DNA of 64,000 nt from contig JBAGRR010000001.1 in the NCBI GenBank assembly GCA_036924835.1, forward strand, positions 496,001-560,000. Direction: 5' to 3'. Both the position numbers and the translations under genes were made by a program. The notes below the pieces were generated by a model that was not told the origin of the DNA, did not search any database, and was given only the letters and a program-made list of their open reading frames with translations. This DNA comes from Nitrobacteraceae bacterium AZCC 1564 (GTDB lineage Bacteria > Pseudomonadota > Alphaproteobacteria > Rhizobiales > Xanthobacteraceae). Positions within the stretch are counted from its first letter, which is position 1; each line of letters opens with the position of its first letter. Below, one piece after another: positions 18,601 to 27,590 of the stretch.

Positions 18601-20052
18601 ATGACAAATGATCGTCCGACCGCATCAGCGGGATTTTCCCTGCATTCTCATGGGACGTTTCTTAGCGAAACCCCTGTGCATGCGCGCCGCTTCGGCCGGT
18701 CGCTTGCGCGACGTGCTACCGCTGTTATCACCGCCGGCGCATTGATCTGCGCATCCTGGCCTGCCCAGGCGCAACAGGGCGGTCCCCGAACCTTGCGCGA
18801 TGCTGAAACCGAGCAGCTTCTGCGAGACTATACGCGTCCCATTCTGCGTGTCGCCGGTCTCGAAAAGCAGAATATCCAGGTCGTCATCATCAACGACCCG
18901 ACATTCAACGCATTTGTTGCCGATGGTCGCCGCATCTTTGTGAATTACGGCGCTCTGCGAGAATCCGAGACGCCGAACCAGATCATCGGCGTGCTGGCCC
19001 ACGAAACCGGTCACTTGGCAGGTGGTCACCTCTCCAAGCTGCGGGAGCAGCTCGCGCAAACACAAACGCAATTAATCATCGCAATGCTGCTTGGCCTCGG
19101 CGCCGCCGTTGCAGGCGCTCGGGCTGGCGCGGGCGGTGCAGGCGCGGCAGCGGTCGCAGCTCCGCAATCCGCAATCATGCGTACGATGCTGTCATACCAG
19201 CGGCAGCAAGAAGAGAACGCGGACAAGGCCGGCGTGAAGTTTCTCAACGCGACGGGCCAATCCGCGAAAGGCATGTACGAGACGTTCAGGCGCTTTTCCG
19301 AACAGAGTCTGTTTGCCTCGCGCGGTGCGGATCCTTACTACATGTCTCACCCGATGCCAGCCGAACGCGTCAGGGCGCTCGAAGGGCTCGCGAAAACAAG
19401 CCCGTACTGGGATAAAAAAGACGACGCTGCTCTGCAGCTAAGGCACGATATGATGCGCGCGAAGGTGTCTGGCTTCATGGAACGAGCTGACACCGTCTAT
19501 CGCCGCTATCCGGCTTCGAACACCAGTCTGCCGGCGCGCTACGCTAGAGCCATCGCGACCTACCGTCACGGCGATCTGCGCTCCGCGCTGGCGCAGATTG
19601 ATGACCTGATCCATACCCAACCCAACAATCCCTATTTTTATGAATTGAAGGGACAGGCCCTGCTCGAGGGAGCGAAGCCAAACGAGGCAATTGCCCCGCT
19701 ACGCAAGGCTGTGCAGCTATCGAATAACAATCCGCTCATCGAGATGTTACTTGGTCAGGCGCTCGTCGCATCCGAGAATAAAGCCTACGCTGACGATGCA
19801 ATCACAATGCTGCGCAATGCCTTGGCGCGGGAACCGGAAGCCGCGAACGGTTACACGCAGCTCGCGATGGCTTATGGCCGCAAGGGCAACTATGCAGAAG
19901 CCGATCTAGCCTCGGCTCAAGCCGCTTACCTGCGCGGAGATCAGAAGACGGCGCGAGATCTTGCCTCGCGCGCAAAGACACGCTTTGCCATCGGGACACC
20001 CGGATGGGTCAAGGCCGACGACATTGTTAACACCAAGCCGGTAAAAAATTGA
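18601..20052 (+). CDS. M48 metalloprotease with C-terminal TPR repeats (BepA-like)
   Basis: Predicted periplasmic zinc protease, 483 aa. A long N-region precedes a signal-like hydrophobic stretch (ATAVITAGALICASWPAQAQ, residues ~40-60), so a later start cannot be excluded. The peptidase domain carries HETGH (His134, Glu135, His138) and the downstream third ligand motif EENAD (Glu204). A Gly/Ala-rich hydrophobic hairpin (~160-190) separates the two, as in BepA. Residues ~290-470 form TPR repeats. In E. coli BepA degrades or assists outer-membrane proteins stalled at the Bam complex; a similar quality-control role is inference. The DsbA-like gene follows 40 bp downstream, so the two may be co-transcribed. 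Confidence 0.88.
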   Translation: MTNDRPTASAGFSLHSHGTFLSETPVHARRFGRSLARRATAVITAGALICASWPAQAQQGGPRTLRDAETEQLLRDYTRPILRVAGLEKQNIQVVIINDPTFNAFVADGRRIFVNYGALRESETPNQIIGVLAHETGHLAGGHLSKLREQLAQTQTQLIIAMLLGLGAAVAGARAGAGGAGAAAVAAPQSAIMRTMLSYQRQQEENADKAGVKFLNATGQSAKGMYETFRRFSEQSLFASRGADPYYMSHPMPAERVRALEGLAKTSPYWDKKDDAALQLRHDMMRAKVSGFMERADTVYRRYPASNTSLPARYARAIATYRHGDLRSALAQIDDLIHTQPNNPYFYELKGQALLEGAKPNEAIAPLRKAVQLSNNNPLIEMLLGQALVASENKAYADDAITMLRNALAREPEAANGYTQLAMAYGRKGNYAEADLASAQAAYLRGDQKTARDLASRAKTRFAIGTPGWVKADDIVNTKPVKN

Positions 20053-20091
20053 TGCTCCGGTCCCTGTCCACGACAGTTTGAAGGAATTCTC

Positions 20092-20859
20092 ATGGTCTCG
20101 CTTCGCTCAATTGCGCCACTAGCATTCGCGTTTGCAATTTGCGCTGCTCCCGTTGCCTCAGAGGCGCAGAGCTTTTCATCCGGCCAGCGCAGCGAAATCG
20201 AAAAGATCGTCAAGGAATACCTTCTGGCAAATCCGGAGATCCTCGAAGAGGTTTCGGCTGAATTGACCAAGCGCCAGGCGGCAGCAGAAGCCGAAAAGCA
20301 TCGTGCCGCCGTTGAGAAGAACGCCGATACGATCTTCAATTCACCGCGCGGCGTGCTTCTCGGCAACAAGAACGGCGATATCAATTTCGTCGAGTTCTTT
20401 GATTACAATTGCGGATATTGCAAAAGGGCAATGGCCGACATGCTGGATCTGATGAAATCAGATCCGAAGCTCCGCGTGACCTTGAAGGAATTCCCGGTGC
20501 TGGGACCGGGCTCTGTTGAGGCTGCTCAGGTCGCAGTCGCTGTTCGCATGCAGGATCCAACAGGCAAGAAGTACCTCGACTTCCACCAGAAGCTGCTGGG
20601 TGGCCGCGGCCAGGCCGACAAGGCCCGCGCGCTTGCTGTCGCAAAGGAAGTCGGGGTCGATATGGCCAAGCTCGAGAAGGACATGGTCAGTCCCGAAGTT
20701 GCCGCCACCCTCAACGAGAACTTCAAGCTGGCGGAAGACATGGGCCTCAATGGAACCCCTAGCTACGTCATCGGAAAGGACGTGGTAGTAGGTGCCGTCG
20801 GGCTCGACGGCCTGACCAAGAAAATCTCCGAAGCCCGCTGCGGCAAGGCGACCTGCTGA
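20092..20859 (+). CDS. DsbA-family periplasmic thiol:disulfide oxidoreductase
   Basis: 255 aa with a clear signal peptide (ending near ASEAQS). Residues ~25-75 are a helical N-terminal region of the kind seen in Com1/ScsC-like DsbA relatives. The thioredoxin-like domain contains FFDYNCGYCKRAM with redox Cys107 and Cys110, and the cis-proline loop GTPSYVIG near the C-terminus. Two further Cys sit close to the end (RCGKATC). It oxidises or isomerises disulfides in exported proteins. The active-site dipeptide Gly-Tyr differs from the Pro-His of E. coli DsbA, so redox potential and direction are uncertain. Follows the M48 protease gene in the same direction. Confidence 0.9.
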   Translation: MVSLRSIAPLAFAFAICAAPVASEAQSFSSGQRSEIEKIVKEYLLANPEILEEVSAELTKRQAAAEAEKHRAAVEKNADTIFNSPRGVLLGNKNGDINFVEFFDYNCGYCKRAMADMLDLMKSDPKLRVTLKEFPVLGPGSVEAAQVAVAVRMQDPTGKKYLDFHQKLLGGRGQADKARALAVAKEVGVDMAKLEKDMVSPEVAATLNENFKLAEDMGLNGTPSYVIGKDVVVGAVGLDGLTKKISEARCGKATC

Positions 20860-20863
20860 TCCC

Positions 20864-20896
20864 AAGGCAGGGTAGCCGGCGGAGCTGCCCTGCCTT
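20864..20896 (+). terminator. Hairpin after the DsbA-like gene
   Basis: AAGGCAGGG and CCCTGCCTT form a 9-bp stem with an inner AGC/GCT extension, starting just after the stop codon. No T tract follows, so it may be a weak or Rho-assisted terminator or an mRNA 3' stabiliser. Confidence 0.6.
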
Positions 20897-21105
20897 CGCA
20901 GCATGACCTTAAACTGCAACTTTTAAGATTGGTTAACCAACGATTTCCGTGTGTTCCATAAGGCTTTTTGAGAGCCGGATGAACGATTTGGCCGGGGAAA
21001 GCGGGGCCCGACAGGCTTCCCTCCCGGCCTTATGTTGCCTATAAACCTGCCCAAACCGCGCTTGGGGCGCATCATTCCGCCGACATTGTTGTATTTGGGT
21101 TTCGG

Positions 21106-21561
21106 ATGGCAAAGACGATTTACGTGCTCAATGGGCCGAACCTTAATCTGCTCGGCACCCGTGAGCCGGAAACCTACGGCCACCACACCCTCGCTGATGT
21201 GGAAAAGCTGTGTCATGACACCGCTGCCCGTTTTGGCTTGACAGCAGATTGCCGTCAGTCCAACCGCGAAGGCGAACTGATCGATTTCATCCATGAGGCC
21301 GGGGCAAGCAAAGCCGTCGGCATCATTATCAACGCGGGTGGCTATTCGCACACGTCGATCGCAATCCATGACGCGCTGATCGCCGTAAAGCTGCCTGCTG
21401 TTGAAGTTCACGTCTCCAACATCTATTCACGCGAGCCTTTCCGGCATCATTCGTTCGTCGCCTCGGCTGCTTTCGCAACCCTGTGTGGCTTCGGAATTGA
21501 AGGCTATCGTCTCGCGATCAGCGGCCTCGCCGCCAAACTCGGCGTCACGGCGAAATCCTGA
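21106..21561 (+). CDS. aroQ: Type II 3-dehydroquinate dehydratase
   Basis: Third enzyme of the shikimate pathway, converting 3-dehydroquinate to 3-dehydroshikimate in the cytosol. At 151 aa it has the normal length of the small dodecameric type II enzyme. Diagnostic motifs are [19 protein letters not shown] with the catalytic Tyr lid, [32 protein letters not shown] and [18 protein letters not shown] with the catalytic His. It lies 37 bp upstream of accB; the aroQ-accB-accC order is conserved in many proteobacteria, so co-transcription is likely. Confidence 0.97.
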   Translation: MAKTIYVLNGPNLNLLGTREPETYGHHTLADVEKLCHDTAARFGLTADCRQSNREGELIDFIHEAGASKAVGIIINAGGYSHTSIAIHDALIAVKLPAVEVHVSNIYSREPFRHHSFVASAAFATLCGFGIEGYRLAISGLAAKLGVTAKS

Positions 21562-21598
21562 CGTTCTCATTGCAAATTAAGAAACCTTCGGATTGAAC

Positions 21599-22102
21599 AT
21601 GGCCCGTCAGCCGCAAGACTCCTCCACCCCAAAAGCAAAGCCTTCTGATGAACGCGAACTTATTCGCGAGCTGGCAATCCTGCTTGACGAAACCAACCTG
21701 ACAGAAATCGAGATCGAGCGCGCCGGACTGCGGCTGCGCGTTGCGCGCAATATCAGCATTGCGGCTGCCGCTCCGGTTTCATATCAGCCCGCTCCCGTCG
21801 CGGCAGCTTCTGCACCGGCGGCAGCAGCGCCCGCACCGGCAGCGATCGCAACCGACATCGCCAAGCATCCGGGCATGGTGCCGTCACCGATGGTTGGTAC
21901 CGCCTACCGTGCCTCTGAACCTGGCGCGAAGCCGTTCGTCGATGTCGGCAGCAAGGTCAAAGTCGGCGATACGCTCATGATCATCGAAGCGATGAAGACC
22001 ATGAACCAGATCCCGTCGACGCGCGCGGGAACGGTCACGCAAATCCTCGTCGAAGACGGCCAGCCGGTCGAATACGGCGAGCCGCTCGTCATCATTGAAT
22101 AA
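21599..22102 (+). CDS. accB: Biotin carboxyl carrier protein of acetyl-CoA carboxylase
   Basis: 167-aa carrier of biotin between the carboxylase and carboxyltransferase halves of acetyl-CoA carboxylase, the first step of fatty-acid synthesis. ATG 21599 is preferred to a TTG two codons upstream. A helical N-terminal region precedes an Ala/Pro-rich flexible linker (residues ~55-85) and the biotinyl domain, with the biotinylation site EAMKTMN at Lys133 (usual form EAMKMMN or EAMKLMN). Directly followed by accC with an 18-bp gap. Confidence 0.97.
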   Translation: MARQPQDSSTPKAKPSDERELIRELAILLDETNLTEIEIERAGLRLRVARNISIAAAAPVSYQPAPVAAASAPAAAAPAPAAIATDIAKHPGMVPSPMVGTAYRASEPGAKPFVDVGSKVKVGDTLMIIEAMKTMNQIPSTRAGTVTQILVEDGQPVEYGEPLVIIE

Positions 22103-22120
22103 TCATCGTCAGGCGCAGCG

Positions 22121-23476
22121 ATGTTCGACAAGATCCTGATTGCCAATCGCGGCGAGATTGCTCTGCGCATTCTTCGCGCGTGCAAAGAACTCGGCATCGC
22201 AACCGTCGCAGTCCACTCCACCGCTGACGCCAATGCCATGCATGTTCGCCTCGCCGACGAGAGCGTTTGCATCGGACCGCCTGCGTCAAAGGACAGCTAT
22301 CTCAACGTGCCGGCGCTGCTGGCCGCCTGCGAAATCACGGGCGCCGACGCTGTCCACCCGGGTTACGGTTTTCTTTCGGAAAACGCGCGCTTCGCCGAAA
22401 TCCTCGCCGACCACAACCTGCACTTCATCGGCCCCAAGGCCGAGCATATTCGCCTGATGGGCGACAAGATCGAGGCCAAGAAAACGGCTAAGCGACTGGG
22501 CATTCCGGTCGTGCCTGGATCGGATGGCGGAATTGGCCCGGGCGACGACGCCATGGCGATCGCCAAGCAGATCGGCTTTCCGGTTCTGGTGAAAGCTGCG
22601 GCAGGCGGTGGCGGCCGAGGCATGAAGGTCGCGATGACCGAAGCGGACTTACCGCTGGCCCTCTCGACTGCTAGCAACGAGGCGAAGGCCGCATTCGGCG
22701 ACGGCTCGATTTATCTCGAAAAGTATCTGGGCAAGCCGCGTCACATTGAAATTCAAATTCTCGGCGACGGCCGAGGTGGCGCGATCCACCTTGGCGAGCG
22801 CGATTGCTCGTTGCAGCGGCGCCACCAGAAGGTCTGGGAAGAAGGCCCCTCGCCCATCATTACAGCGGCGGCGCGCGCCAAGATCGGCGAAACTTGCGCC
22901 AGGGCGATGCGTGAGATGAAGTATCTCGGCGTCGGCACCATCGAATTTCTCTACGAGGACGGCGAGTTCTATTTCATCGAAATGAACACCCGTATCCAAG
23001 TCGAACATCCGGTGACCGAGATGATCACCGGGCTCGATCTCGTGATCGAACAAATTCGCGTTGCGGCCGGCGGCGACCTCCCCTGCACCCAGGAGGAAAT
23101 CTCTGTTAACGGCCACGCCATCGAGTGCCGCATCAACGCGGAGAACCCGGTGTCTTTCCGGCCATCTCCCGGAAAAATCACCCAGTATCATCCGCCTGGC
23201 GGGCTTGGCGTTCGCATCGATTCCGCCGTGTATCAGAGCTACGTCATTCCGCCCTATTACGACTCTCTCGTCGGCAAGCTGATCGTCCACGGGAAAACTC
23301 GAGGCGAATGCCTGATGCGGCTTCGCCGCGCCCTCGACGAAATGGTGGTCGACGGGGTCGAAACCACGTTGCCGCTGTTCCGTGCCTTGGTGCGAGAGCC
23401 CAATATTATTGATGGCGACTACCATATCCACTGGCTGGAACAGTATCTGTCCGTCGGGGACGCCAAGGCTTCCTGA
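22121..23476 (+). CDS. accC: Biotin carboxylase subunit of acetyl-CoA carboxylase
   Basis: ATP-grasp enzyme of 451 aa that carboxylates the biotin on AccB with bicarbonate and ATP. The N-terminal domain begins [20 protein letters not shown]; the ATP-grasp glycine loop is [13 protein letters not shown]; substrate- and metal-binding signatures are [31 protein letters not shown] and [13 protein letters not shown]. Length and motifs are standard. Last gene of the accBC unit; a strong 3' hairpin follows the stop codon. Confidence 0.97.
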   Translation: MFDKILIANRGEIALRILRACKELGIATVAVHSTADANAMHVRLADESVCIGPPASKDSYLNVPALLAACEITGADAVHPGYGFLSENARFAEILADHNLHFIGPKAEHIRLMGDKIEAKKTAKRLGIPVVPGSDGGIGPGDDAMAIAKQIGFPVLVKAAAGGGGRGMKVAMTEADLPLALSTASNEAKAAFGDGSIYLEKYLGKPRHIEIQILGDGRGGAIHLGERDCSLQRRHQKVWEEGPSPIITAAARAKIGETCARAMREMKYLGVGTIEFLYEDGEFYFIEMNTRIQVEHPVTEMITGLDLVIEQIRVAAGGDLPCTQEEISVNGHAIECRINAENPVSFRPSPGKITQYHPPGGLGVRIDSAVYQSYVIPPYYDSLVGKLIVHGKTRGECLMRLRRALDEMVVDGVETTLPLFRALVREPNIIDGDYHIHWLEQYLSVGDAKAS

Positions 23477-23479
23477 CAA

Positions 23480-23510
23480 CGTCAAGGGAACCGGCTCGGT
23501 TCCCTTGACG
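23480..23510 (+). terminator. Perfect 13-bp hairpin after accC
   Basis: CGTCAAGGGAACC and its exact complement flank a 5-nt loop, four bases after the accC stop. It lacks a T tract, so it may act as a Rho-linked 3' end or mRNA-stability element rather than a classic intrinsic terminator. Confidence 0.75.
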
Positions 23511-23623
23511 GAACCGACATAGCGTTGGCAGGTTATCTATTGGGCGGGCTATCCCTTGACCGGTGGATATGAACCTGAATTGTCAAATCATTTCGCTCAC
23601 GCTCTCATTGATACGGAACAACC

Positions 23624-25165
23624 GTGACGACTGATGCAGCGCGGCAGCGGAGCGTCTGGCAGATCGCCTTGCTTGCGGCGGGTTTTGCCATTCTGGTCGC
23701 CATCAGCGCGATTTCGATCTATTTGGTTGCGCGGGCTCGTTCGGATGCGTCCCGGGTGCTCGATACCGTAGAGGTCGAAAATCAGCTCTCCCTCACCCAA
23801 CTGCAGATGCACAGAGCCGAGAGTTCCATCCGCGGCTATCTGCTCTATCGGCAAGACGTTTACCGCTTCGAGTTTGAAGAAGCCGACAAGCTCCTCGGTC
23901 CTTCGCTCGAGAGACTGAGACGACTGACAATCGATAACCCGGCTCAAGTCAAACTGCTTAACGATTTCATCTCTATGGCGATGCAGTGGTTCGACGATTT
24001 TCGCCACGCGCGTGACCTCGCCAACGCGGGCAAATTCGATGATGCGAAGAGTTTCCTGCAGAACAGCTCCGCCCGCGAAGGCATGAACCGTATTCGAGAG
24101 ATTGCGTCGCAGATGCGCGACGAAGAAAATCGGCTCTTCTCTGTCAGAACGCTGGAGGCAAACCGCAGCCAGACTCTTGCCGCCGTTGTCACCACCGCCG
24201 GTTCAGGCCTCGTGATTGCCCTTGCGGCAATCTCAATCTTCCTCGTCCGACGATCGGCGCGTGCACGCGATGATGCAGAGCAGCAGTTGCGCGACATCAA
24301 TCTCAACCTGGAAGCGGCGATCGATGAACGTACTGCTGATCTTCGTGAGGCAAACGAAGAAATACAACGCTTCGCCTACATCGTGAGTCACGACCTGCGC
24401 TCGCCACTCGTCAACATCATGGGCTTCACCAGCGAGCTTGAAGAATTACGCAACGATATTTTCAGCCGCATTGCGCGATACAGCCGAGCCGCATCTCCAG
24501 CCCCCACCGTGCCTGGTCCCATTGGCGAGACTGATCCCGGCGATGCTCCCGAACTTGCCGATGAAGACAAGCAGCTCTCTCAGGACTTCACCGAGGCCCT
24601 TGGCTTCATCAAGTCATCCATCGGCAAGATGGATCGTCTGATCAGCGCCATTCTCAGTCTCACGCGGGAAGGCCGCCGCGAATTCCGCCCGGTCAAGATC
24701 AATACGCGCGAGTTGATCGAGTCGATCGTGGCGACTGTTGCGCACCAGGCGACTGAAGCAAATGCGAAAATCCACATTGAACCGCTGCCCGACATTGTCA
24801 GCGATCGGCTGGCAATGGAACAGGTCTTCTCGAACCTGATCGACAACGCGCTCAAATATCTCAAGCCGGGTGTTCCCGGAGACATTCTCATCAAAGGGCG
24901 ACACAAACTCGGATTTGCCATTTTCGAGATTATCGATAACGGTCGCGGCATCGATCAGAAGGATCACACGAGAATTTTCGATCTGTTCCGTCGCGCTGGC
25001 GTTCAGGACCAGCAGGGCCAAGGTATCGGACTCGCACATGTCCGCGCACTCGTCCGGAGAATGGGCGGCACCATCAACGTTTCGTCAGAACTGCACAAAG
25101 GAAGCACCTTCACAATCACGCTGCCGGCGCAGTGGAAGCTCGGACTTCAGGGGAAAACCGAATGA
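23624..25165 (+). CDS. Membrane sensor histidine kinase with CHASE3-type sensor
   Basis: 513 aa, GTG start at 23624. Two membrane segments (IALLAAGFAILVAISAISIY, ~14-36, and ~186-208) enclose a ~150-residue helical periplasmic domain of CHASE3 type (HRAESSIRGYLLYRQ). A short coiled coil leads to the HisKA domain with phospho-acceptor His256 in YIVSHDLRSPLVNI, then HATPase_c with N box (LIDNALKYL), G1 (IIDNGRGID) and G2 (GQGIGLAHV). An unusual Pro/Ala/Asp-rich insert (~285-315, SRAASPAPTVPGPIGETDPG) splits the dimerisation helices. The phospho-acceptor region resembles phytochrome-type kinases. Its stop overlaps the start of the next gene by ATGA, so coupling is strong. The ligand is unknown. 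Confidence 0.9.
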   Translation: MTTDAARQRSVWQIALLAAGFAILVAISAISIYLVARARSDASRVLDTVEVENQLSLTQLQMHRAESSIRGYLLYRQDVYRFEFEEADKLLGPSLERLRRLTIDNPAQVKLLNDFISMAMQWFDDFRHARDLANAGKFDDAKSFLQNSSAREGMNRIREIASQMRDEENRLFSVRTLEANRSQTLAAVVTTAGSGLVIALAAISIFLVRRSARARDDAEQQLRDINLNLEAAIDERTADLREANEEIQRFAYIVSHDLRSPLVNIMGFTSELEELRNDIFSRIARYSRAASPAPTVPGPIGETDPGDAPELADEDKQLSQDFTEALGFIKSSIGKMDRLISAILSLTREGRREFRPVKINTRELIESIVATVAHQATEANAKIHIEPLPDIVSDRLAMEQVFSNLIDNALKYLKPGVPGDILIKGRHKLGFAIFEIIDNGRGIDQKDHTRIFDLFRRAGVQDQQGQGIGLAHVRALVRRMGGTINVSSELHKGSTFTITLPAQWKLGLQGKTE

Positions 25166-25602
25166 ACCTGCCAGTTAAAATCATCATGATCGAAGATGAC
25201 GAGGGGCACGCCCGCCTCATCGAGCGGAACATTCGCCGATCGGGCGTCAACAATGAGATTATACCGTTCGCCAACGGCACCGACGCGGTGAACTATCTGT
25301 TCGGTCCGGATGGGTCCGGTATCGGACACAAGGATCAGGCGCTCCTCGTCCTTCTCGACCTCAATCTCCCGGATATGACTGGTATTGAGATCCTGAAGCG
25401 CATCAAGGACAACTCGCATATCAAATGCACGCCTGTCGTGGTGCTGACGACCACGGACGACGAACACGAAATCAAACGTTGCTATGAGCTTGGATGTAAC
25501 GTCTATATCACCAAGCCGGTCAACTACGAGAACTTTGCCAACGCTATTCGCCAGCTTGGTCTGTTCTTTTCCGTGATCAAGGTACCGCCAGTCAAAGCAT
25601 GA
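25162..25602 (+). CDS. Single-domain response regulator (Rcp1-like receiver)
   Basis: 146-aa stand-alone receiver. ATG 25162 is chosen because it overlaps the kinase stop codon (ATGA) and gives the normal receiver N-terminus MNLPVKIIMIEDDEGHARLI. Acidic pair EDD near residue 11, phospho-acceptor Asp66 in LVLLDLNLPDMTG, Thr in VVVLTTTDDEHE and Lys in YITKPVNYENF are all present. The loop after beta-2 is longer than in CheY, as in cyanobacterial Rcp1 and other partners of phytochrome-like kinases. With no output domain it probably relays phosphate between the CHASE3 kinase and the downstream receiver-kinase. Confidence 0.93.
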   Translation: MNLPVKIIMIEDDEGHARLIERNIRRSGVNNEIIPFANGTDAVNYLFGPDGSGIGHKDQALLVLLDLNLPDMTGIEILKRIKDNSHIKCTPVVVLTTTDDEHEIKRCYELGCNVYITKPVNYENFANAIRQLGLFFSVIKVPPVKA

Positions 25603-26684
25603 CCTCAGCGCCGCCACCACTCCTTCTCTACATCGACGACGATCCAGGTCTCGCGCGGCTGGTCGAGCGCGGGCTCAAACGGCAGGGATTTGCCGTGGAG
25701 CACGCAGTCGACGGCGCGGTCGGTTTGGTGCGGATCAAGGACGGTGGTGTCGATGTGGTGGCACTGGATCAGCACATGCCCGGCCTCGATGGCCTTGAGA
25801 CACTCGCTGAAATCCAAAAGATTCCAGGCGCACCACCGGTAGTGTTTGTCACGGCGTCACAGGACAGCAAGGTCGCGATCACCGCGCTCAAGGCCGGAGC
25901 CGTGGACTATCTGGTCAAGGATACCAAAGGCGACTTTATCGGCCTCCTCGAAGTCGCGGCCCGAAGTGCGTACGAGCAGGCACTTGTCCGCAAGGCGCGC
26001 GATGACGCAGAAGCCGAGGTTCATGCCTCTCGCGACCGCTACGCTGCGCTCGCTGCCGAACGCGAAGTTCTGCTGCGCGAGGTGAACCACCGCGTCGGCA
26101 ACAGCCTTCAGATTATTGCTTCCCTGCTGCATCTGCAGGCAAGTTCAAGCGGCGATGATGACGTCAAGGCCGCGCTCTCAAACGCCATGGGGCGGGTGGC
26201 GGCCGTCGCGCAGGTGCATCGTCGCCTCTATACATCGCAGGACCTGAAAGCGGTCATGCTCAACCAATATCTCGAGGCGCTGCTGGAAGATCTGCGCCGC
26301 TCGACCGAAGGCAACCGCATGTCGCGCCTTACGTTGGATGCGGAAGCCATCGAGATTGACCCGGATCGTGCGGTTGCCATCGGCATCATCGTCAACGAGC
26401 TCGTGATGAACGCCGTCAAGTACGCCTACCCTGATGGCCCGGGTCCCATTCACGTCAACCTGCACAAGGACAGCTCTGGTCTTGAGCTGGTGATTTCCGA
26501 CGATGGCGTCGGCTACCAGGCCAAACAAGATCCGCGATCTACGGGGATGGGCCAGCGCATCGTCAGCGCCATGGCGACCAAGCTTGAGGCAACGACCGAG
26601 AGAGAGCCATCGCACAACGGCACAAAAATCATCGTGCGATTTCAGCAAACCTGCCGGTCGAAGGCTCCTTCAGCCGCCTCATAG
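25599..26684 (+). CDS. Receiver-HisKA_2 hybrid histidine kinase
   Basis: 361 aa; start overlaps the previous stop (ATGA). Residues ~1-125 are a receiver with phospho-acceptor Asp57 (VALDQHMPGLDG) and Lys in VDYLVKDTKG. A coiled-coil linker leads to a HisKA_2 dimerisation domain (REVNHRVGNSLQIIASLLHL, His164) and a HATPase_c domain with N box (ELVMNAVKYAYPDG) and ISDDGVGY. This class of cytosolic kinase often feeds stress or light pathways in alphaproteobacteria; target unknown. With the two upstream genes it forms a tightly coupled cascade: membrane kinase, free receiver, receiver-controlled kinase. Confidence 0.92.
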   Translation: MTSAPPPLLLYIDDDPGLARLVERGLKRQGFAVEHAVDGAVGLVRIKDGGVDVVALDQHMPGLDGLETLAEIQKIPGAPPVVFVTASQDSKVAITALKAGAVDYLVKDTKGDFIGLLEVAARSAYEQALVRKARDDAEAEVHASRDRYAALAAEREVLLREVNHRVGNSLQIIASLLHLQASSSGDDDVKAALSNAMGRVAAVAQVHRRLYTSQDLKAVMLNQYLEALLEDLRRSTEGNRMSRLTLDAEAIEIDPDRAVAIGIIVNELVMNAVKYAYPDGPGPIHVNLHKDSSGLELVISDDGVGYQAKQDPRSTGMGQRIVSAMATKLEATTEREPSHNGTKIIVRFQQTCRSKAPSAAS

Positions 26685-26715
26685 TGCTCAAGCTCCCTAT
26701 CTGGTACGATGAAGC

Positions 26716-27390
26716 ATGAGTTCACGCGACTCCGCCTCCTTTGAGATCACGCCAGAAGTTCTGCTGCGCGCCTACGCCTGCGGCATTTTTCCGATGTCGG
26801 AGGGCGCTGACGATCCGACAATCTTCTGGGTTGAACCGGAACAGCGGGGCATCATTCCACTCCGTGGTTTTCGCATCTCGTCACGCCTCGCCCGCACCGT
26901 CCGATCAGACGTCTTCCGTGTCACGGTCAATACGGCCTTCAAGCAGACCATCGCCGGTTGCGCGGAGCCACAACCTGGCCGTGATGATACCTGGATCAAT
27001 GGCCGCATCCGCGATCTCTACACAGCCCTGCACCACCTCGGCCACGCACACAGCGTGGAAGTGTGGCAAGGCGAGGATCTGGTCGGCGGTCTTTATGGGG
27101 TGAGCCTTGGCCGCGCTTTTTTCGGCGAAAGCATGTTCCATCGCGCACGCGATGCGTCGAAGGTTGCCCTTGTCCATCTTGTTGCACGATTGATCGCCGG
27201 TGGCTTCGTGCTGCTCGATACTCAATATGTCACCGAGCATCTGCAAACTTTTGGAGCGACCGAGGTCCCTCAGCGGCGTTATCGCGCGATGCTGGATGAA
27301 GCGCTGAACGGAACCGCGGATTTCCTTGCGTTGCCATCCGATCGCCCCGTATCGGGCGCGGAGGCACTTAGCTGGATCAACCTAACCTGA
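26716..27390 (+). CDS. aat: Leucyl/phenylalanyl-tRNA--protein transferase
   Basis: 224-aa N-end-rule enzyme that adds Leu or Phe to proteins with N-terminal Arg or Lys, marking them for ClpS/ClpAP. Family motifs: [20 protein letters not shown], the [13 protein letters not shown] segment, [39 protein letters not shown] and [20 protein letters not shown]. Length is normal. It starts 31 bp after the receiver-kinase gene; whether they share a transcript is unclear. A repeat element begins 18 bp after the stop. Confidence 0.96.
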   Translation: MSSRDSASFEITPEVLLRAYACGIFPMSEGADDPTIFWVEPEQRGIIPLRGFRISSRLARTVRSDVFRVTVNTAFKQTIAGCAEPQPGRDDTWINGRIRDLYTALHHLGHAHSVEVWQGEDLVGGLYGVSLGRAFFGESMFHRARDASKVALVHLVARLIAGGFVLLDTQYVTEHLQTFGATEVPQRRYRAMLDEALNGTADFLALPSDRPVSGAEALSWINLT

Positions 27391-27408
27391 CGTCGGCTCA
27401 GCGCAACG

Positions 27409-27576
27409 CTAGTGGTCCGATTTTAGCGTTCGCATCCCGTTTGAAGCAGGCACTTTTGCGGACGTTAGAATCAAAGGACCACTACCAAATATTGCTTGCC
27501 AGTGTCCCGAATCCAAAGTCCGCGCTTTGCCGGTCTGCGGCCAACGGAGTAGCGAATGTCAAATCCACCCCACTAG
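27409..27576 (-). repeat. Bipartite hairpin element, class II, copy 6, partly recombined
   Basis: The first hairpin, 27409-27485, is good (CTAGTGGTCC; inner GATTTTAGCGTTCGC paired with GCGGACGTTAGAATC). Spacer CAAATATTGCTTG. The second, 27499-27576, has arms that no longer match: its left arm CCAGTGTCCCGAATCCAAAG is of the class I GTGTCC type, while its right arm GCGAATGTCAAATCC...CACTAG is of the class II GTGGAG type. It looks like a product of recombination between two units. Confidence 0.85.
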
Positions 27577-27590
27577 GTGACCCGCGCTCA

